Shown here in pieces: positions 9,673-19,624 of a stretch of DNA of 64,000 nucleotides. How positions within the stretch are numbered: the stretch's first letter is position 1; every line of letters starts with the position of its first letter. The stretch lies in assembly GCA_949987705.1 (NCBI GenBank), contig OX465284.1:65891470-65955469 (forward strand), in the 5' to 3' direction. Origin of the DNA: Thereva unica (lineage: Eukaryota; Arthropoda; Insecta; Diptera; Therevidae). Position numbers and translations under genes: made by a program. The notes under the pieces are model-generated. The model saw nothing but the letters and a program-made list of their open reading frames with translations. It had not been told where the DNA came from and made no database searches.

Positions 9673-11060
9673 CCTAAAAAATAAATATCATCTAACTCTT
9701 CAGGGGGATCTAGAACAAGGCTCGAGCTGCTATTAATATAATCGATGAGGCTCTGATCATGATTAAGATCTTCTGTTCTAATATCCTGTTCGTAGTCTAT
9801 TGCATCGTTATTATAAAAAGATTGTCGTTCAGCATTTTCCTCCTCGTCTAACTGATTTTGTTCAATTTTATTAATCTTTTGCTGCTGAGGGTATTGCATC
9901 TGTCGAGCTATTGGTCTATTGTTGGCGAATTGGCGGAAATGATTTCGATTTGAGTAATTTTGATAGTTAGCTCTGCGTGAATGTAATGAATGGTCTACGT
10001 CCATCGGCTCAGGTTTAGGTCTGGGCTTGGGAGGTAATCCAATTGGATTTCTTGGTGTTTGGTGAAATTGGGGCTGCTGTTGACGGTAAACTTGAGGTCT
10101 TTGAGGATTGTGAACCAATTCCGGGTAGAATTGCGTTCGAGGGGCTGGGATTGGTTTAGGGAACTGACGAAACATGAAATTCCTTTTAGGTGGAATAGGA
10201 GGCGTTGGAAGATTTTGTGTTCTGTTAACAGTGTAATTAGCATGTTGAACTCGATAGTCAACATTCTCTAACTTGAGGCACAAATGTAATGCCTGGGGGA
10301 GATCTATTGGTTCCCTGATACTAAGGAGTCTAGGTAAGTCACCTTTGAGTCCCCTGACAAAAGTGTCTAATGCTTTGTCGCGATAGGCTTGAGTCATATT
10401 AGTAAGCGACTCTTGGCTCATTTCCATGCTACAGAGTTTATTAAGAATTAGTGATAGGTGGTGGTAGACCATCTGGTAGAATTCCGGTATGGTATGTCGA
10501 CCTTGCACCAAAGTTGTCATTTGGTATTCTAGGGTTCCTAAATCCCTTTTATCAGCGTAGTGCAATGTGAGACACTTTGAAATCTTTTCCCAACTTAAGG
10601 GGGTGTTGTAAGATTCCAGGGCAATGTCAGCTTGTCCTGTTATCTTGTTCCTAATCACATTCAAAATTCCATAATATTTTGGGGACCCTTTTAAATGCTC
10701 ATAGATTTTCAAAATTCTGTCGACGCTTTTTTTCCACGAGGAAAATTCTCCGGGTTGTCCAGAAAATTCTCTTAGACTTTTGACAACATCGGGTACTTTA
10801 TCCATTTCGGATAAATTATTTTCGTGGCCTGCGTCAATTTTTTGATCAGTATCATTGTTTATGTCTAGTCCGGGATTAAGAAGGGATTGAATGAGAGCCT
10901 TACCTTCTCTTTTCAAGGCAAGGAGGACTAGTTGATTTACATTTTCGGCCAATTGTTCTTGATTTATATTGTTAGGAAAATTGGTTGATGGGGCCCTCCC
11001 TGTAGCCAAGGGACCTATAACTGGGGGTCTTAGAATGGGGTTTTCACTGTCGTTAGACAT
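9669..11060 (-). CDS. gag: Gag-like structural protein of errantivirus-type element
   Basis: 463 codons from the ATG at 11058-11060; the frame is open a further 14 codons upstream without an ATG. The central part (WKKSVDRILKIYEHLKG and on) resembles gypsy Gag. The C-terminal half is rich in P, Q, R and N, an RNA-binding-type composition, and there is no CCHC zinc knuckle, as usual for errantiviruses. It ends TGA at 9671-9669, just after a slippery heptamer, and overlaps the pol frame. It should package the element RNA into particles. No break is seen. Confidence 0.9.
   Translation of the reverse strand: MSNDSENPILRPPVIGPLATGRAPSTNFPNNINQEQLAENVNQLVLLALKREGKALIQSLLNPGLDINNDTDQKIDAGHENNLSEMDKVPDVVKSLREFSGQPGEFSSWKKSVDRILKIYEHLKGSPKYYGILNVIRNKITGQADIALESYNTPLSWEKISKCLTLHYADKRDLGTLEYQMTTLVQGRHTIPEFYQMVYHHLSLILNKLCSMEMSQESLTNMTQAYRDKALDTFVRGLKGDLPRLLSIREPIDLPQALHLCLKLENVDYRVQHANYTVNRTQNLPTPPIPPKRNFMFRQFPKPIPAPRTQFYPELVHNPQRPQVYRQQQPQFHQTPRNPIGLPPKPRPKPEPMDVDHSLHSRRANYQNYSNRNHFRQFANNRPIARQMQYPQQQKINKIEQNQLDEEENAERQSFYNNDAIDYEQDIRTEDLNHDQSLIDYINSSSSLVLDPPEELDDIYFLG
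9675..9681 (-). promoter_or_regulatory. -1 ribosomal frameshift heptamer TTTTTTA (gag-pol)
   Basis: On the minus strand T TTT TTA falls exactly in the zero frame of gag (X XXY YYZ spacing), two codons before the gag stop TGA. A -1 slip here enters the open pol frame. This heptamer class is known from retroviruses. Confidence 0.8.
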
Positions 11061-12048
11061 ATTGTCGTATAAAATTACGGAATTTGTTTCAATAAAGAAC
11101 AAAAGAGTGGAATAGTTGCAAGTAGTGAGAAAATTTCACTTGGTAATTTTGCTATTCAATGAACTTTATAAGTGGATTTTATTCAAAGATCAACGATTAA
11201 CTATTTAAATAAAAAATTTTTTTTTTTTTTTCAGGGAAATTTGTTATTCCTTTTTTTACTAAATTTGTAAAGAATTATTTTGGTATTTAGCACTGATTCT
11301 CATATAATTCTTATTCTCTTACTGAAAGTGGATATTAATTTCACAAATTTTGGTAGGTTTGGCAAATTTTTACATTTATCACTTTTCAGAAAATTTTAAA
11401 AACCTTTTTTATTTATTCATTTGTAAAGTTAGAACAAAAAAGAATTTCATTTATTTATTTGAAATATCAAAAAAAAATTATTGATTTTTATGAAATGCAT
11501 AGAATTCAATGATTTATTCACTTTATTTATTTGAAAAATAAAAAAAAATGTATTTATTTATTTGAAATGCATAAAATTTACTATAAATTTATTTATTCCC
11601 TTTATTTATTTGAAAATTAAAATTTCGATTCGATTTAAATTTCTAAAACTTCAATTCAATTCTTTATTTATTCATTTGGAATGCAATGAAAAACTAAATT
11701 TTTTCAAGATAAAAATAGTCACTTCACTTTTTTTCTTTAACTAAATAATAATTTTCTTTAAAAGCTCAAAAAAATTTCTAAAACTTAACTTACATTAACA
11801 TAATTAGATACGGGGTTCGCATCATTTCTTTGGGAATTTTCCGGTGCTGCGTGTTGGAATATCGGCGTGGTTATCCTAATTTCCTGAGTGCTGATTTTTC
11901 CAGGCTTGTTTGTCCTATGAAGATTTCCAAAATATGGGCGTGGTTGTCCCGTTGAATTTTTAGGATAAGGGCTTGGTTACCCTTTAAACTTCTTGAATTA
12001 GGGCTTGGTTGTCCCTTTTATTCAAGCACTACTTAACACTTTTCACCG
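11061..12048 (-). promoter_or_regulatory. Errantivirus-type 5' leader with repeated motifs
   Basis: A ~990-bp untranslated leader between the primer site and gag. The part near gag is extremely AT-rich with recurring TTTATTTATTTG phrases and two TGCATA cores (11496, 11568). The part near the LTR carries five direct copies of a 14-nt motif (see 11864-12015). In gypsy the corresponding leader carries an insulator, so a regulatory role is plausible but not shown. Confidence 0.6.
11864..12015 (-). repeat. Five regularly spaced GGCKTGKTTRYCCY motifs
   Basis: On the + strand, copies of GGCTTGGTTGTCCC and variants start at 11864, 11903, 11937, 11970 and 12002, spaced 39, 34, 33 and 32 bp. The last three lie in ~32-bp units that also share flanking TTCTTGAATTAG-like sequence. 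Sense RNA of the element reads GGGACAACCAAGCC. Confidence 0.8.
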
Positions 12049-12066
12049 GTCCCTGCTCGGGCGCCA
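12049..12066 (-). other. Primer-binding site, tRNA-Lys-like
   Basis: The + strand reads GTCCCTGCTCGGGCGCCA, i.e. a tRNA 3' end with CCA. It resembles the 3' end of tRNA-Lys, so the element RNA can pair with it. The terminal A is also the first base of the LTR. Confidence 0.8.
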
Positions 12067-12352
12067 GTTAACAAATTTAACACAAAACAAAACTAAATCA
12101 ATTCAAATTAAGGCAACTTTATTGCTCGGAGTCTCACTAAAAACTAAAAACATTATTAACTCACATAGTTCGCTTACCTCCTAAGCTTAACATAAAATTC
12201 GCAAGATTGCAGTTTCCACGATTCTTAATTTAAAGCATTTATTTTAGATTCTCAGAAATAGCCACATTGCAGTTTCCACGATTGACGGCAATATGACCCT
12301 GGCATTCGTCTGGGGTGTAAGTTGACCGTGGCCTTTGTCTGGGGTATTAAGT
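12066..12352 (-). repeat. Errantivirus-type 5' LTR (right)
   Basis: 287 bp, identical by eye to the left LTR. It starts transcription of the element toward decreasing coordinates. TATA (12353-12356) follows as the second copy of the target duplication. Confidence 0.93.
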
Positions 12353-12356
12353 TATA
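12353..12356. other. Target-site duplication TATA, right
   Basis: Direct copy of 4644-4647, adjacent to the LTR end. Confidence 0.85.
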
Positions 12357-12444
12357 CAACGAAATCGCCAGCCAACTTTCTCGCGGTTAATAATACTTTA
12401 TTGAGTTTTAAAAAAAATAGGCAGTTGTAAAATTCCTTTGAATT

Positions 12445-12897
12445 ACTATATCGCTTATTGTGTTCTACTTATGATACCCTTTCATTTGATACCCATGTCG
12501 TGGGGTATGTGAAGAAAATGGTAATCCACCCTCCTTAGATGACCGCCGTGGATCTACCGATATATTGAGTATACTATATCGCTTATTGTGTTCTACTTAT
12601 GATACCCTTTCATTTGATATTTATGTCGATACCCATCTTGAGATTATCGCCATGGATCTAACCATATATTGAGTATACTACATCGCTAAATGTGTTCTAC
12701 TTATGATACTCTTTCATTTGATACCTATGTCGAGGGGGTAGTGAAGAAAATGGAAATACGTCCTCTTGAGATGGCCGCGGTGGATCTAACGGTATATTGA
12801 CTATACTATATCGCTTATGGTATTCTACTTATGATACCCTTTCAATTGATACCCATGTCGAGGGGGTTGTGAAAAAATGGTAATCCGCTATCTTGAG
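12445..12897. repeat. Tandem array, ~100-130 bp units
   Basis: Four diverged units starting CTATATCGCTTA-like at 12445, 12574, 12678 and 12806 (periods 129, 104, 128). Each has TTCTACTTATGATACYCTTTC, GATACC.ATGTCG and, later, ATGGCCGCGGTGGATCTAAC-like phrases. Related units occur inverted near 56.1 and 56.6-56.9 kb and as a single fragment near 15580. Confidence 0.85.
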
Positions 12898-12904
12898 ACG
12901 CGTA

Positions 12905-13030
12905 CCAGTTTAATGAACGCTTTTTGTTAATCATCGAAATCATAGGGAGTACTATCTGACATCAACAGTGCTGGATTCGACTAACTTGTAACGAATATGT
13001 CATATTTCATGTATTACAAGCAATCTAGAA
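12905..13030. repeat. Repeat shared in inverted orientation with 55960-56060
   Basis: TTAATGAACGCTTTTTGTTAATCATCG, CAACAGTGCTGG and TTCGACTAACTTGTAACG (each read in short pieces) occur as the reverse complement at 55960-56060, again directly beside the tandem units. This indicates one composite repeat family at both loci. Confidence 0.75.
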
Positions 13031-13334
13031 CAATGAAGATATTAGGTAATAATATAATTAAAAATATATTAATTAAGTAGGTCAAGCAATTAATATATAA
13101 GCCCAAATGCAAATACATACTTTAATGGTAGTCTTACTAACTTGTCTTTATAGAACAGTAAAAGGAAATAAAGAATTAACTTAAATATAAATATATTTTC
13201 ACTCATAAAACCACTACCCAAATTTTAAAGTTCCTTTAACACGTTCTACTACACATCCACTACTCATCCAGAGTTCATCAGCTCTAATATTTGACAGTAT
13301 CGTTGCCTCTTTCTCATTTCTTACCAAATCTTTA
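13031..13334. other. No recognised feature
   Basis: AT-rich non-coding sequence without a recognisable gene or repeat. Confidence 0.35.
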
Positions 13335-13385
13335 GCGCGCCTTGCGCATTGCTTCCCTTATCCCGAACCTTACGAGCCGTCACTG
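13335..13385. repeat. Short dispersed repeat, copy 1
   Basis: GCGCATTGCTTCCCTTATCC and CGAACCTTACGAGCCG, ending CACTG, closely match 18023-18070. Read on the minus strand both begin CAGTGRCGG, like a transposon end. Confidence 0.7.
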
Positions 13386-13723
13386 TATTATTTGTTACAT
13401 AGGGAGTACCCACCTTAGAAGTAGGAAATGTTCGGTGTATACTAACTGTTGACACTGACTGTACATCAATTTTGTATTCAGTATATTTTTCGTGATGGCT
13501 ATTTTTTTGCTATATTGTTTTTCTGAGATATTGTTTTTAAATTTTTCTTTAAAATTAATAGTTATTTGCTTTATTGCTTCCTTCTTTTGTGATTTTATGA
13601 AAGGTAGTTGTGTTTTCTGCAACAAATTTTTGATATTTTTTTAATTGTTTTACCACAAAAATACTCATATTTTTTTGCATACAACGCAGTATTGATACAT
13701 TCCATACAAATAAGTTCAACGAA

Positions 13724-13828
13724 ATAAATAATAACGTGCATTTGCGAACGAATTCAGTGGAAGTCACTCTGTAGTGCTTTTAATGAAATATGTTACCTTT
13801 AGCGGAACCCCTAAGATCAATGCTATTC
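13724..13828. repeat. Repeat copy matching the left flank of the errantivirus-type element
   Basis: Aligns with 4541-4647 through CGTGCATTTGCGAACGAATT and ends near TGCTAT, after which TTCGACTAACTCATACG follows. It is an uninterrupted relative of the insertion target. Confidence 0.65.
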
Positions 13829-16287
13829 GACTAACTCATACGAAGAGGCTCCTGCAGTGATGATGACGATAAGATTTAATAAGACCTACCGCTCCTTGAA
13901 AATAGCTAGACTAATTTCATGATTCTTTGGCTAATAGTAGTGGTTATCGCAGCACATCCACAAAATAATTTAAATTTGTAAAACGGTTGATTTCTCTCGT
14001 GCAAAAATTAATATCTCATGTTTCCCACTTAACTTAATTTCTTACATCTTATTACCACTTCCACCTGCAAAGCAACAGAAACACTTTTAGGATTTTTTTA
14101 AAATCCTTTTGACATTAAATTCAATATGTGGATGTTCCATGTAGCGATCTATTAAATTGTTTAAAAGCCGCACTGAATTCAACTTTAACCCGAGGTTTAC
14201 ACATCCTTGCATAAAAAATGCCGAAAGAAGCTTTCAGACCGTTCACCCTTCGTTGGTATGCATGCATGCAGAATCGGAACCTTTATGGTAGTCCTGCTTG
14301 TAGCACAGGCCCCACAGGACCACACAGTGTATAGTACGTGTATGTACAACAAATCTGTTATTCCAGTTGATTTGCATTCTCCTACGAATAAATTTAAATT
14401 TTTTAGACAATGTAAACGAACGGAAGTGAGGCGACGACAGCAGTTGAGCCGATTTTGAGGATATTTTCATGTAAATATTTGTCACGATTTTTTGGAGTCC
14501 ATTTTTGGTGAACATAGAGTGCTGAGCAAAGGAATCCTTGAGGCCTTTGTGTATTAATTAGATTTGCTTGTGTAATGTCCCCTCAATAACGCAAAATCAA
14601 AGTTTTCACATGGCAAGAACGACTCCCGATTCCTTTCTTGTAACGACAGAGTCAGCAATTGAGAGACTTCTTGTCTCAATAAACAATAATTCAGATTTGC
14701 TTCAATCTTGAACAGGTAGAAAAAGGTAAGATTTATGATTTTTTTTAAATTCCATTTTGCTCGTTTACTTGACATCGATTTTGCAGAGAGAAAAAATTGC
14801 CATTGAGTATCCCTGAAAACGGTTACACGTAAGACGGCACGGAAAGTGCCTATAAGAACGAGGAGCAGTAAGAGTGTCTCAAAGACTTCTACTTAAGAAA
14901 AAAGACAAAAAAATGAAAGAAAAGTGTAGTGGCGGCCATGAAATTCAATTCCTGTGCCAAGAATCATGGTGTTTCGGATAGGGCGAACAGAGAAAGTCAT
15001 TGTGATTTCCTGAAGTGATTCTCCCTTGAATGAGACTGGTTTCCACTGTTTTTTGCCTTTGCGGAGCTAAAAGGAGCATCCTTAAAAGTATTAAGTCCCA
15101 GCATAAGAGGAATGTATAAGACACGTCACAAATGCTTTACTGAACAGCATTGCAGTTGTATACTTGAAAGATTGCAACATTCAAGTTTAAAACTGTCAAG
15201 TGGATGTAGAACGCACTGTGACAAGGTCAAGGAATCACACTTGATTGAGGAAAGAAACTCGGTCAATTTAGGAAATGACCTAGAGTGCTTTCGGTTTTCT
15301 TTTTTGATGTGCTGAAAATTTTGCGCAGCGAGGTTACACCTAACAAAAAGTATAAACTAAAGTTTACAATCTTAAAGGATGCAGTAGTTGCAAAATCATC
15401 ATCATCATAGTTGCCAAATCATCTGTCATCATCTTTATAAAACACTCTCAAACTTCTGACTACTCAAAAACTTTCACACCAGGGTTATTAGTACATCTGA
15501 ATCGTTAAAGGGGTTTTTTTAAGATACGGTATACCGATTGAACTGCGGTATGCTGACTGAACTGACTGACCAGACCTGGGTATCAAATGAAAGGGTATGA
15601 CAAATAGAACACAATTAGCAAATCCATATGGCAGACTTCCTTTTTCTTTACAAACCACTCGATGTGGGGATCGCTAAATGGACGAGAATCCTTGCAACAC
15701 TGACGCGTTGGCGGAAATGGAAAGAATTTGCACTCCAAGATTAAATTTCGATGGATGCGACCGTGAAAGTAACATGTGTATCTTATTTGTAAATATGTAA
15801 ACATTGTAATATACTTATTATAAAACTGTTAAAAATACTAACTAAGCGAACTTTTAAAGTATTCTTTTTTTTATGGGGAAAGACCAGAGGCTCAGGGAAA
15901 GCATCTTTGTACTGTCGACAATATATTTTTGAAGTAAAACTTCTTTAGAGACGTTTGCTTGAAAAATTTACATGAGAGTGAATTTCGCATCACCTTGCTT
16001 TCACACCTTGAAAAATCGTTAGATTTTTCGTATTAAGGCTGGAAAATGGGACGGACGGGGCACAAGAGGCGAAGAAACTCGGGGCTGTGTGTTCAGTAGT
16101 TGAAATACACTCAGCCTTACTACATAGATTTTCTGGCATGTTAGCTACGTTCTCGCCCGAACTTTGATTTTTCTCATTATACAAATACAAATTCACCATT
16201 AGAGGTGAATTATCAGATTTTTCTTATGGCTGGATGTTTAGAAAACCAAAAGGGAGTGGTGAATTAATTACGGGAGGTGTTCTTGTT
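13829..16287. other. No confident gene; minor repeats
   Basis: Reading frames here (for example at 14207-14458 and 15583-15804) have no recognisable domain and overlap frames on the other strand. Short (ATC)n and (CTGA)n runs lie near 15400 and 15545. GGGTATCAAATGAAAGGG near 15580 is a single relative of the 12445-12897 array. Confidence 0.45.
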
Positions 16288-16870
16288 AACTTCCCAGAAG
16301 TTATTGTAATCGGTCCAGAAATCGAAATTTTCAACGTATTTTCATTTTTCAAGGTCCCAAAAGCATTTTAAACAAAAATTTGGGTGGAAGTATGTATGTG
16401 TGTGTGTGCCTAGGTACGTACATATGTGGTCATTTTTGCCTGCACGATATTGCGCGAACCAAAAAAGATAACGACTTCGTTGAGGTGTCGTTAGAATTCT
16501 ATTAATGTAAATATGATCTGAACAGATTTTTATAAAATTTGGTCGAGCCGTTTAAAATGCAAAAACCACCCCGTTTTAGGGGGTTTTCGCGATTATTTCA
16601 ATAAAATGAAAACTAATGCAATAAAATACACTTTTTTTAAATATTTATTTGCGAAGGTGGTTGATTTGTACTAAATCAAGGCGAACTTCATGATAAGGGG
16701 TAGTCTTAAAGGGTTGAAACCACCCCTAAATCGGCTAAAAGTAGAAAAACTTTTTTTTTAAGTTTATGCCTCAAATTCGATTGTGTCAGGCAAAAATATG
16801 TAAATTAGTTTCAAACCTCAAAGGGTTAAACTACCCCTACAATTTTAAAAATCAACTTTATATAAAAAAA
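16288..16870. repeat. Dispersed (TG)n-containing repeat, copy 1
   Basis: Contains AAGTTATTGTAATCGGTCC, a (TG)n tract near 16396, TGCACGATATTGCGCGAACC, AAAAAAGATAACGAC and GGTCGAGCCGTTT. The same series occurs at 42466-43369 and continues at 49575-49745. Exact ends are uncertain and it is non-coding. Confidence 0.75.
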
Positions 16871-17307
16871 ACCGGTGCCCCGCCCCGGCGATTATCCCGT
16901 GACAACTACCATGTTGCTTATTCGTTATGCAATATATAATAAACACAATATACTTACATATAATTTTGCAGTGTTTTTATTTTTATTTATTCTCAAATGT
17001 AACAATAACAGTGTGATTATTTATTCAGTATTTTTTATTTCCAATATACGGCGGAGCCGGCTTCGCTTACTCACACATGCACATAGGCCACGCCCACCAC
17101 ACACCGTTTCGGGACATTCTCCGTCCGCGCGCTCCGGTATAACCGATTTATAAGGCGTTGTCACGTCAAAAATTGCATTTGCATTTTTTTTTTTTTTTTT
17201 TTTTTTTCAATTATAATTTTAATGTATTTTTGACTGATAATACCTATTGAACCTAATTTCAAGCAAAAATTTAAAAATAAATAAAAATAAAATGAAGTTA
17301 GAGAAAT
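16871..17307. other. No gene; GC-rich patch and poly-T
   Basis: A relatively GC-rich patch (17040-17160, with CGCGCGCTCC) stands out from AT-rich surroundings and is followed by a T run near 17187-17207. No family recognised. Confidence 0.35.
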
Positions 17308-17505
17308 TTTCTGTATCCACCGTATTCTCTTTATTTTCTTGGTTTCGTTTTCTGGTTTTTCTGGTATTAAATTTACTCTTAAAAATTCCTTTCGAAATTT
17401 TGTTTCTGACTCTTGTTAAAATATGAATTTTCGTTTATTGTATATTGAGTCAAGAAAAAAGAGATCGAGGATAGGTAAAGTTTCTCTTTATCTTTTGTTT
17501 TTCTA
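17308..17505. repeat. Dispersed repeat, copy 2
   Basis: Second copy of 4203-4405 in the same orientation, sharing TTTTCGTTTATTGTAT and AAGTTTCTCTTTA landmarks. Confidence 0.75.
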
Positions 17506-18022
17506 GGGGTGGCAGGCCGTGTCTAGTGAATATAAGCTGATGACTTTGTAGCTTCCATTATATTATTTATGATTCTCTTTAATGATGATTTGGAGAGAGA
17601 ATATTTTTATGAATTGTATTTTCGAGTACGGGTTGCTTAAATGTTTTTTGCTAGGAAAATGTAATGATATGAGGCGTTGGGGGTTTTATAATTACTATCT
17701 TTTTCAGTTTTTATGCCAAAATTATGCATTACCACGAAAAATTAAATGACACCAAACTAGCAGTTGCAGTTTTTCAACGGCTTGTCTTCTTGTTTTAATT
17801 ATCAACAGAATCTGAGAAAAGGCGCAAAACGCCCTCTAACAGCGAAACTATTTTAAAGAAATTGACGAAAAAATGCAAAAACATGATTTCGAGTCGATTT
17901 TTTCACTTTTTCAAATTTTTCTGGTTCACCATAAAAAAGTGCATGTTTCAAAAAAAAATTAAGAGTAGAAACGGTCCCTTTTATTTTGCTTATCTGACTT
18001 CGATACTTTTGTTTTTATCGTT
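17506..18022. other. No recognised feature
   Basis: AT-rich non-coding sequence. A 69-codon frame at 17862-18071 shows no known domain and its end lies inside a short dispersed repeat. Confidence 0.35.
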
Positions 18023-18070
18023 CGCATTGCGCATTGCTTCCCTTATTCCGAACCTTACGAACCGCCACTG
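18023..18070. repeat. Short dispersed repeat, copy 2
   Basis: Matches 13335-13385; ends CCGCCACTG shortly before the Harbinger-like element. Confidence 0.7.
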
Positions 18071-18088
18071 AGGTCTTACCGCAGATAA

Positions 18089-19621
18089 GGGGTCGTCCAT
18101 AAATATTACGTGAGACGTTTAGGGGAGGGAGGTGGTCGAGCCGAGTCTCATCAAATCTCACGTGGTGGAGAGGGGGGTCTCGGCAAATATTACGTAATTT
18201 TTTTTTTTTAAAGAAACAGTGTAAAATTCCGAGAAAACTGGGTTAAATTAAGTAATACATGTTTTTCCACTAAAGACATCCATTCACTTACAGGTAGGCA
18301 GTGGCCTGTTAGACCAGGGGCCGGTTCGTGTATGTCAAAAACGAAAATTATTCCTTTCGTCTCGGGTTCGCGTAAGTCGAAAAAATTGAAAATTTTCGTC
18401 TCAAGCCGACGAAAGGTCTTGGGTTATCGAATTTTTGTATTAGGACACGAACAATTTTCTTTCGACCTATTCGAACGCTAAAATTTTCGTCGACAAAACT
18501 TGTCGACTTCAATTTATTTTCGTACGATTATCGTCGTTCGCCATATAAAAACCGGCCCCAGTTCGACCAGCCCGACTAAGCTTGACTCAGTCTAACTGAG
18601 GGATGATACTTCAGGTACCCGCCAGACAGGTCGTGGCATGCAGATGAAATCATGATTCTCTACAGACACACAGGTTAAAACGACTGCTTAGAATAGCAGA
18701 TTATTAATTAATTCAAGCGCAAAACTGTGTATGGCCTCAACGGAAGCTTCAAGGCGGCTCCTGCCTCACGCCGCGCCGCGCCGTGAACACCCGCAAACAA
18801 GCGCGAACGCGAGTGTGGATGATTTTCACACTTAGCTTGCACCTTGCTTTCTGTTACGAGTGGATTCAGCGTGAATTCTTTCCGTTAATTCACGGCTCGA
18901 GAGTGAATAGAAGCTCAGATCTTCAGGCCCGAGCTGACAATAAATCCGATTTTTGTCAGCTTTCTTGAACTGTAGGCATTCTTGAATTTTCAGGCCGTAC
19001 AGTTGGCGGCCGGTGAGTGTATGGTAATACTTAGCCTCAAGGCTAAAACTTTCAGGCCAAGGCCTACCGGCGAACTGTGTGTAAATTGGGCCCTTAAGAT
19101 GTGGGTAAGTCCTACACAAAAAAAAATTACTCAATTGTTTAGTCTCTATAGGCTAGTCAAACGCGCGACTCGTCGAATGCTGCAGAGTACGAGCCAAGTA
19201 ACACTGAACCGCGAAAAGCCATTAGAATTTAGTGCTACAAGAAAGCACATGGCGAATTTTAGCGTAATGAAATGTTGGGTGAGTGTTCACGTTTTGGTAG
19301 TTGTGTGTCCACCACAAGCGGAAAGTGAGGAGGGCAAGCAGTCTGAATTATCACTTATCTCAAATAAAATCTTGCACCCAAACCCCCCCCCCCCCCATTC
19401 ATACAGATGAACTTTTTACACACCTTTCACTAGATGTGGTTAAGACAGTAATTTCGTATTTACAATGTAAATACTAACGATTTTATAAAATTTGAAAAAT
19501 CTCACGTGAGATTAGGAGGGGGAGGGAGGGGGTCGGGACAAATCTCACGATATCTCACCAAGGGGGGAGGGGGGGTCGAAAAATCGCAAAAAATTACCTC
19601 ACGTAATTTATGGACGACCCC
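18089..19621. mobile_element. Harbinger-like TIR element, 1533 bp, TAA target duplication
   Basis: The left end starts GGGGTCGTCCATAAATATTACG and the right end is its near inverted copy (CGTAATTTATGGACGACCCC). TAA flanks both sides (18086-18088 and 19622-19624). A 3-bp TWA target duplication with G-rich ends fits PIF/Harbinger. Subterminal parts are G-rich (GGGAGGGAGG and relatives). No transposase is recognised: the longest inner frame (18982-19410, 142 codons) has no known domain and is probably chance. It contains a nested TIR element at 18317-18559. Confidence 0.8.
18317..18559. mobile_element. Nested short TIR element (GGGGCCGGTT ends)
   Basis: A 243-bp segment starting GGGGCCGGTT and ending AACCGGCCCC, with internal inverted phrases such as GACGAAA and TTTTCGTC. 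It lies inside the Harbinger-like element. A CAG flank on both sides is possible if the ends are set one base inward. Non-coding. Confidence 0.65.
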
Positions 19622-19624
19622 TAA

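Larger units (their letters stand above)
4648..12352 (-). mobile_element. Full-length errantivirus-type Ty3/gypsy element with env
   Basis: A 7705-bp element on the minus strand. It has two identical 287-bp LTRs, a TATA target duplication, a primer-binding site beside the right (5') LTR, a polypurine tract beside the left (3') LTR, and gag, pol and env ORFs in order. Gag lacks a CCHC knuckle, pol has protease, reverse transcriptase, RNase H and integrase, and env carries a furin-like site and a membrane anchor, the arrangement of insect endogenous retroviruses. Identical LTRs and open frames point to a recent insertion. It lies in a repeat, flanked by 4541-4647 and by the tandem array from 12445. 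Confidence 0.93.

Noticed and set aside
11490..11575. TGCATA cores as Su(Hw) sites
   Set aside because: Only two cores and flanks do not fit the known consensus; listed only as part of the leader.
12445..12897. Regular repeat array considered as CRISPR
   Set aside because: Units are ~100-130 bp, diverged and directly tandem without short repeat/unique spacer structure, and the context is eukaryotic.
18982..19410. 142-codon frame inside the Harbinger-like element
   Set aside because: No recognisable domain, overlaps a 100-codon frame on the other strand and ends in a poly-C/proline run; likely chance.
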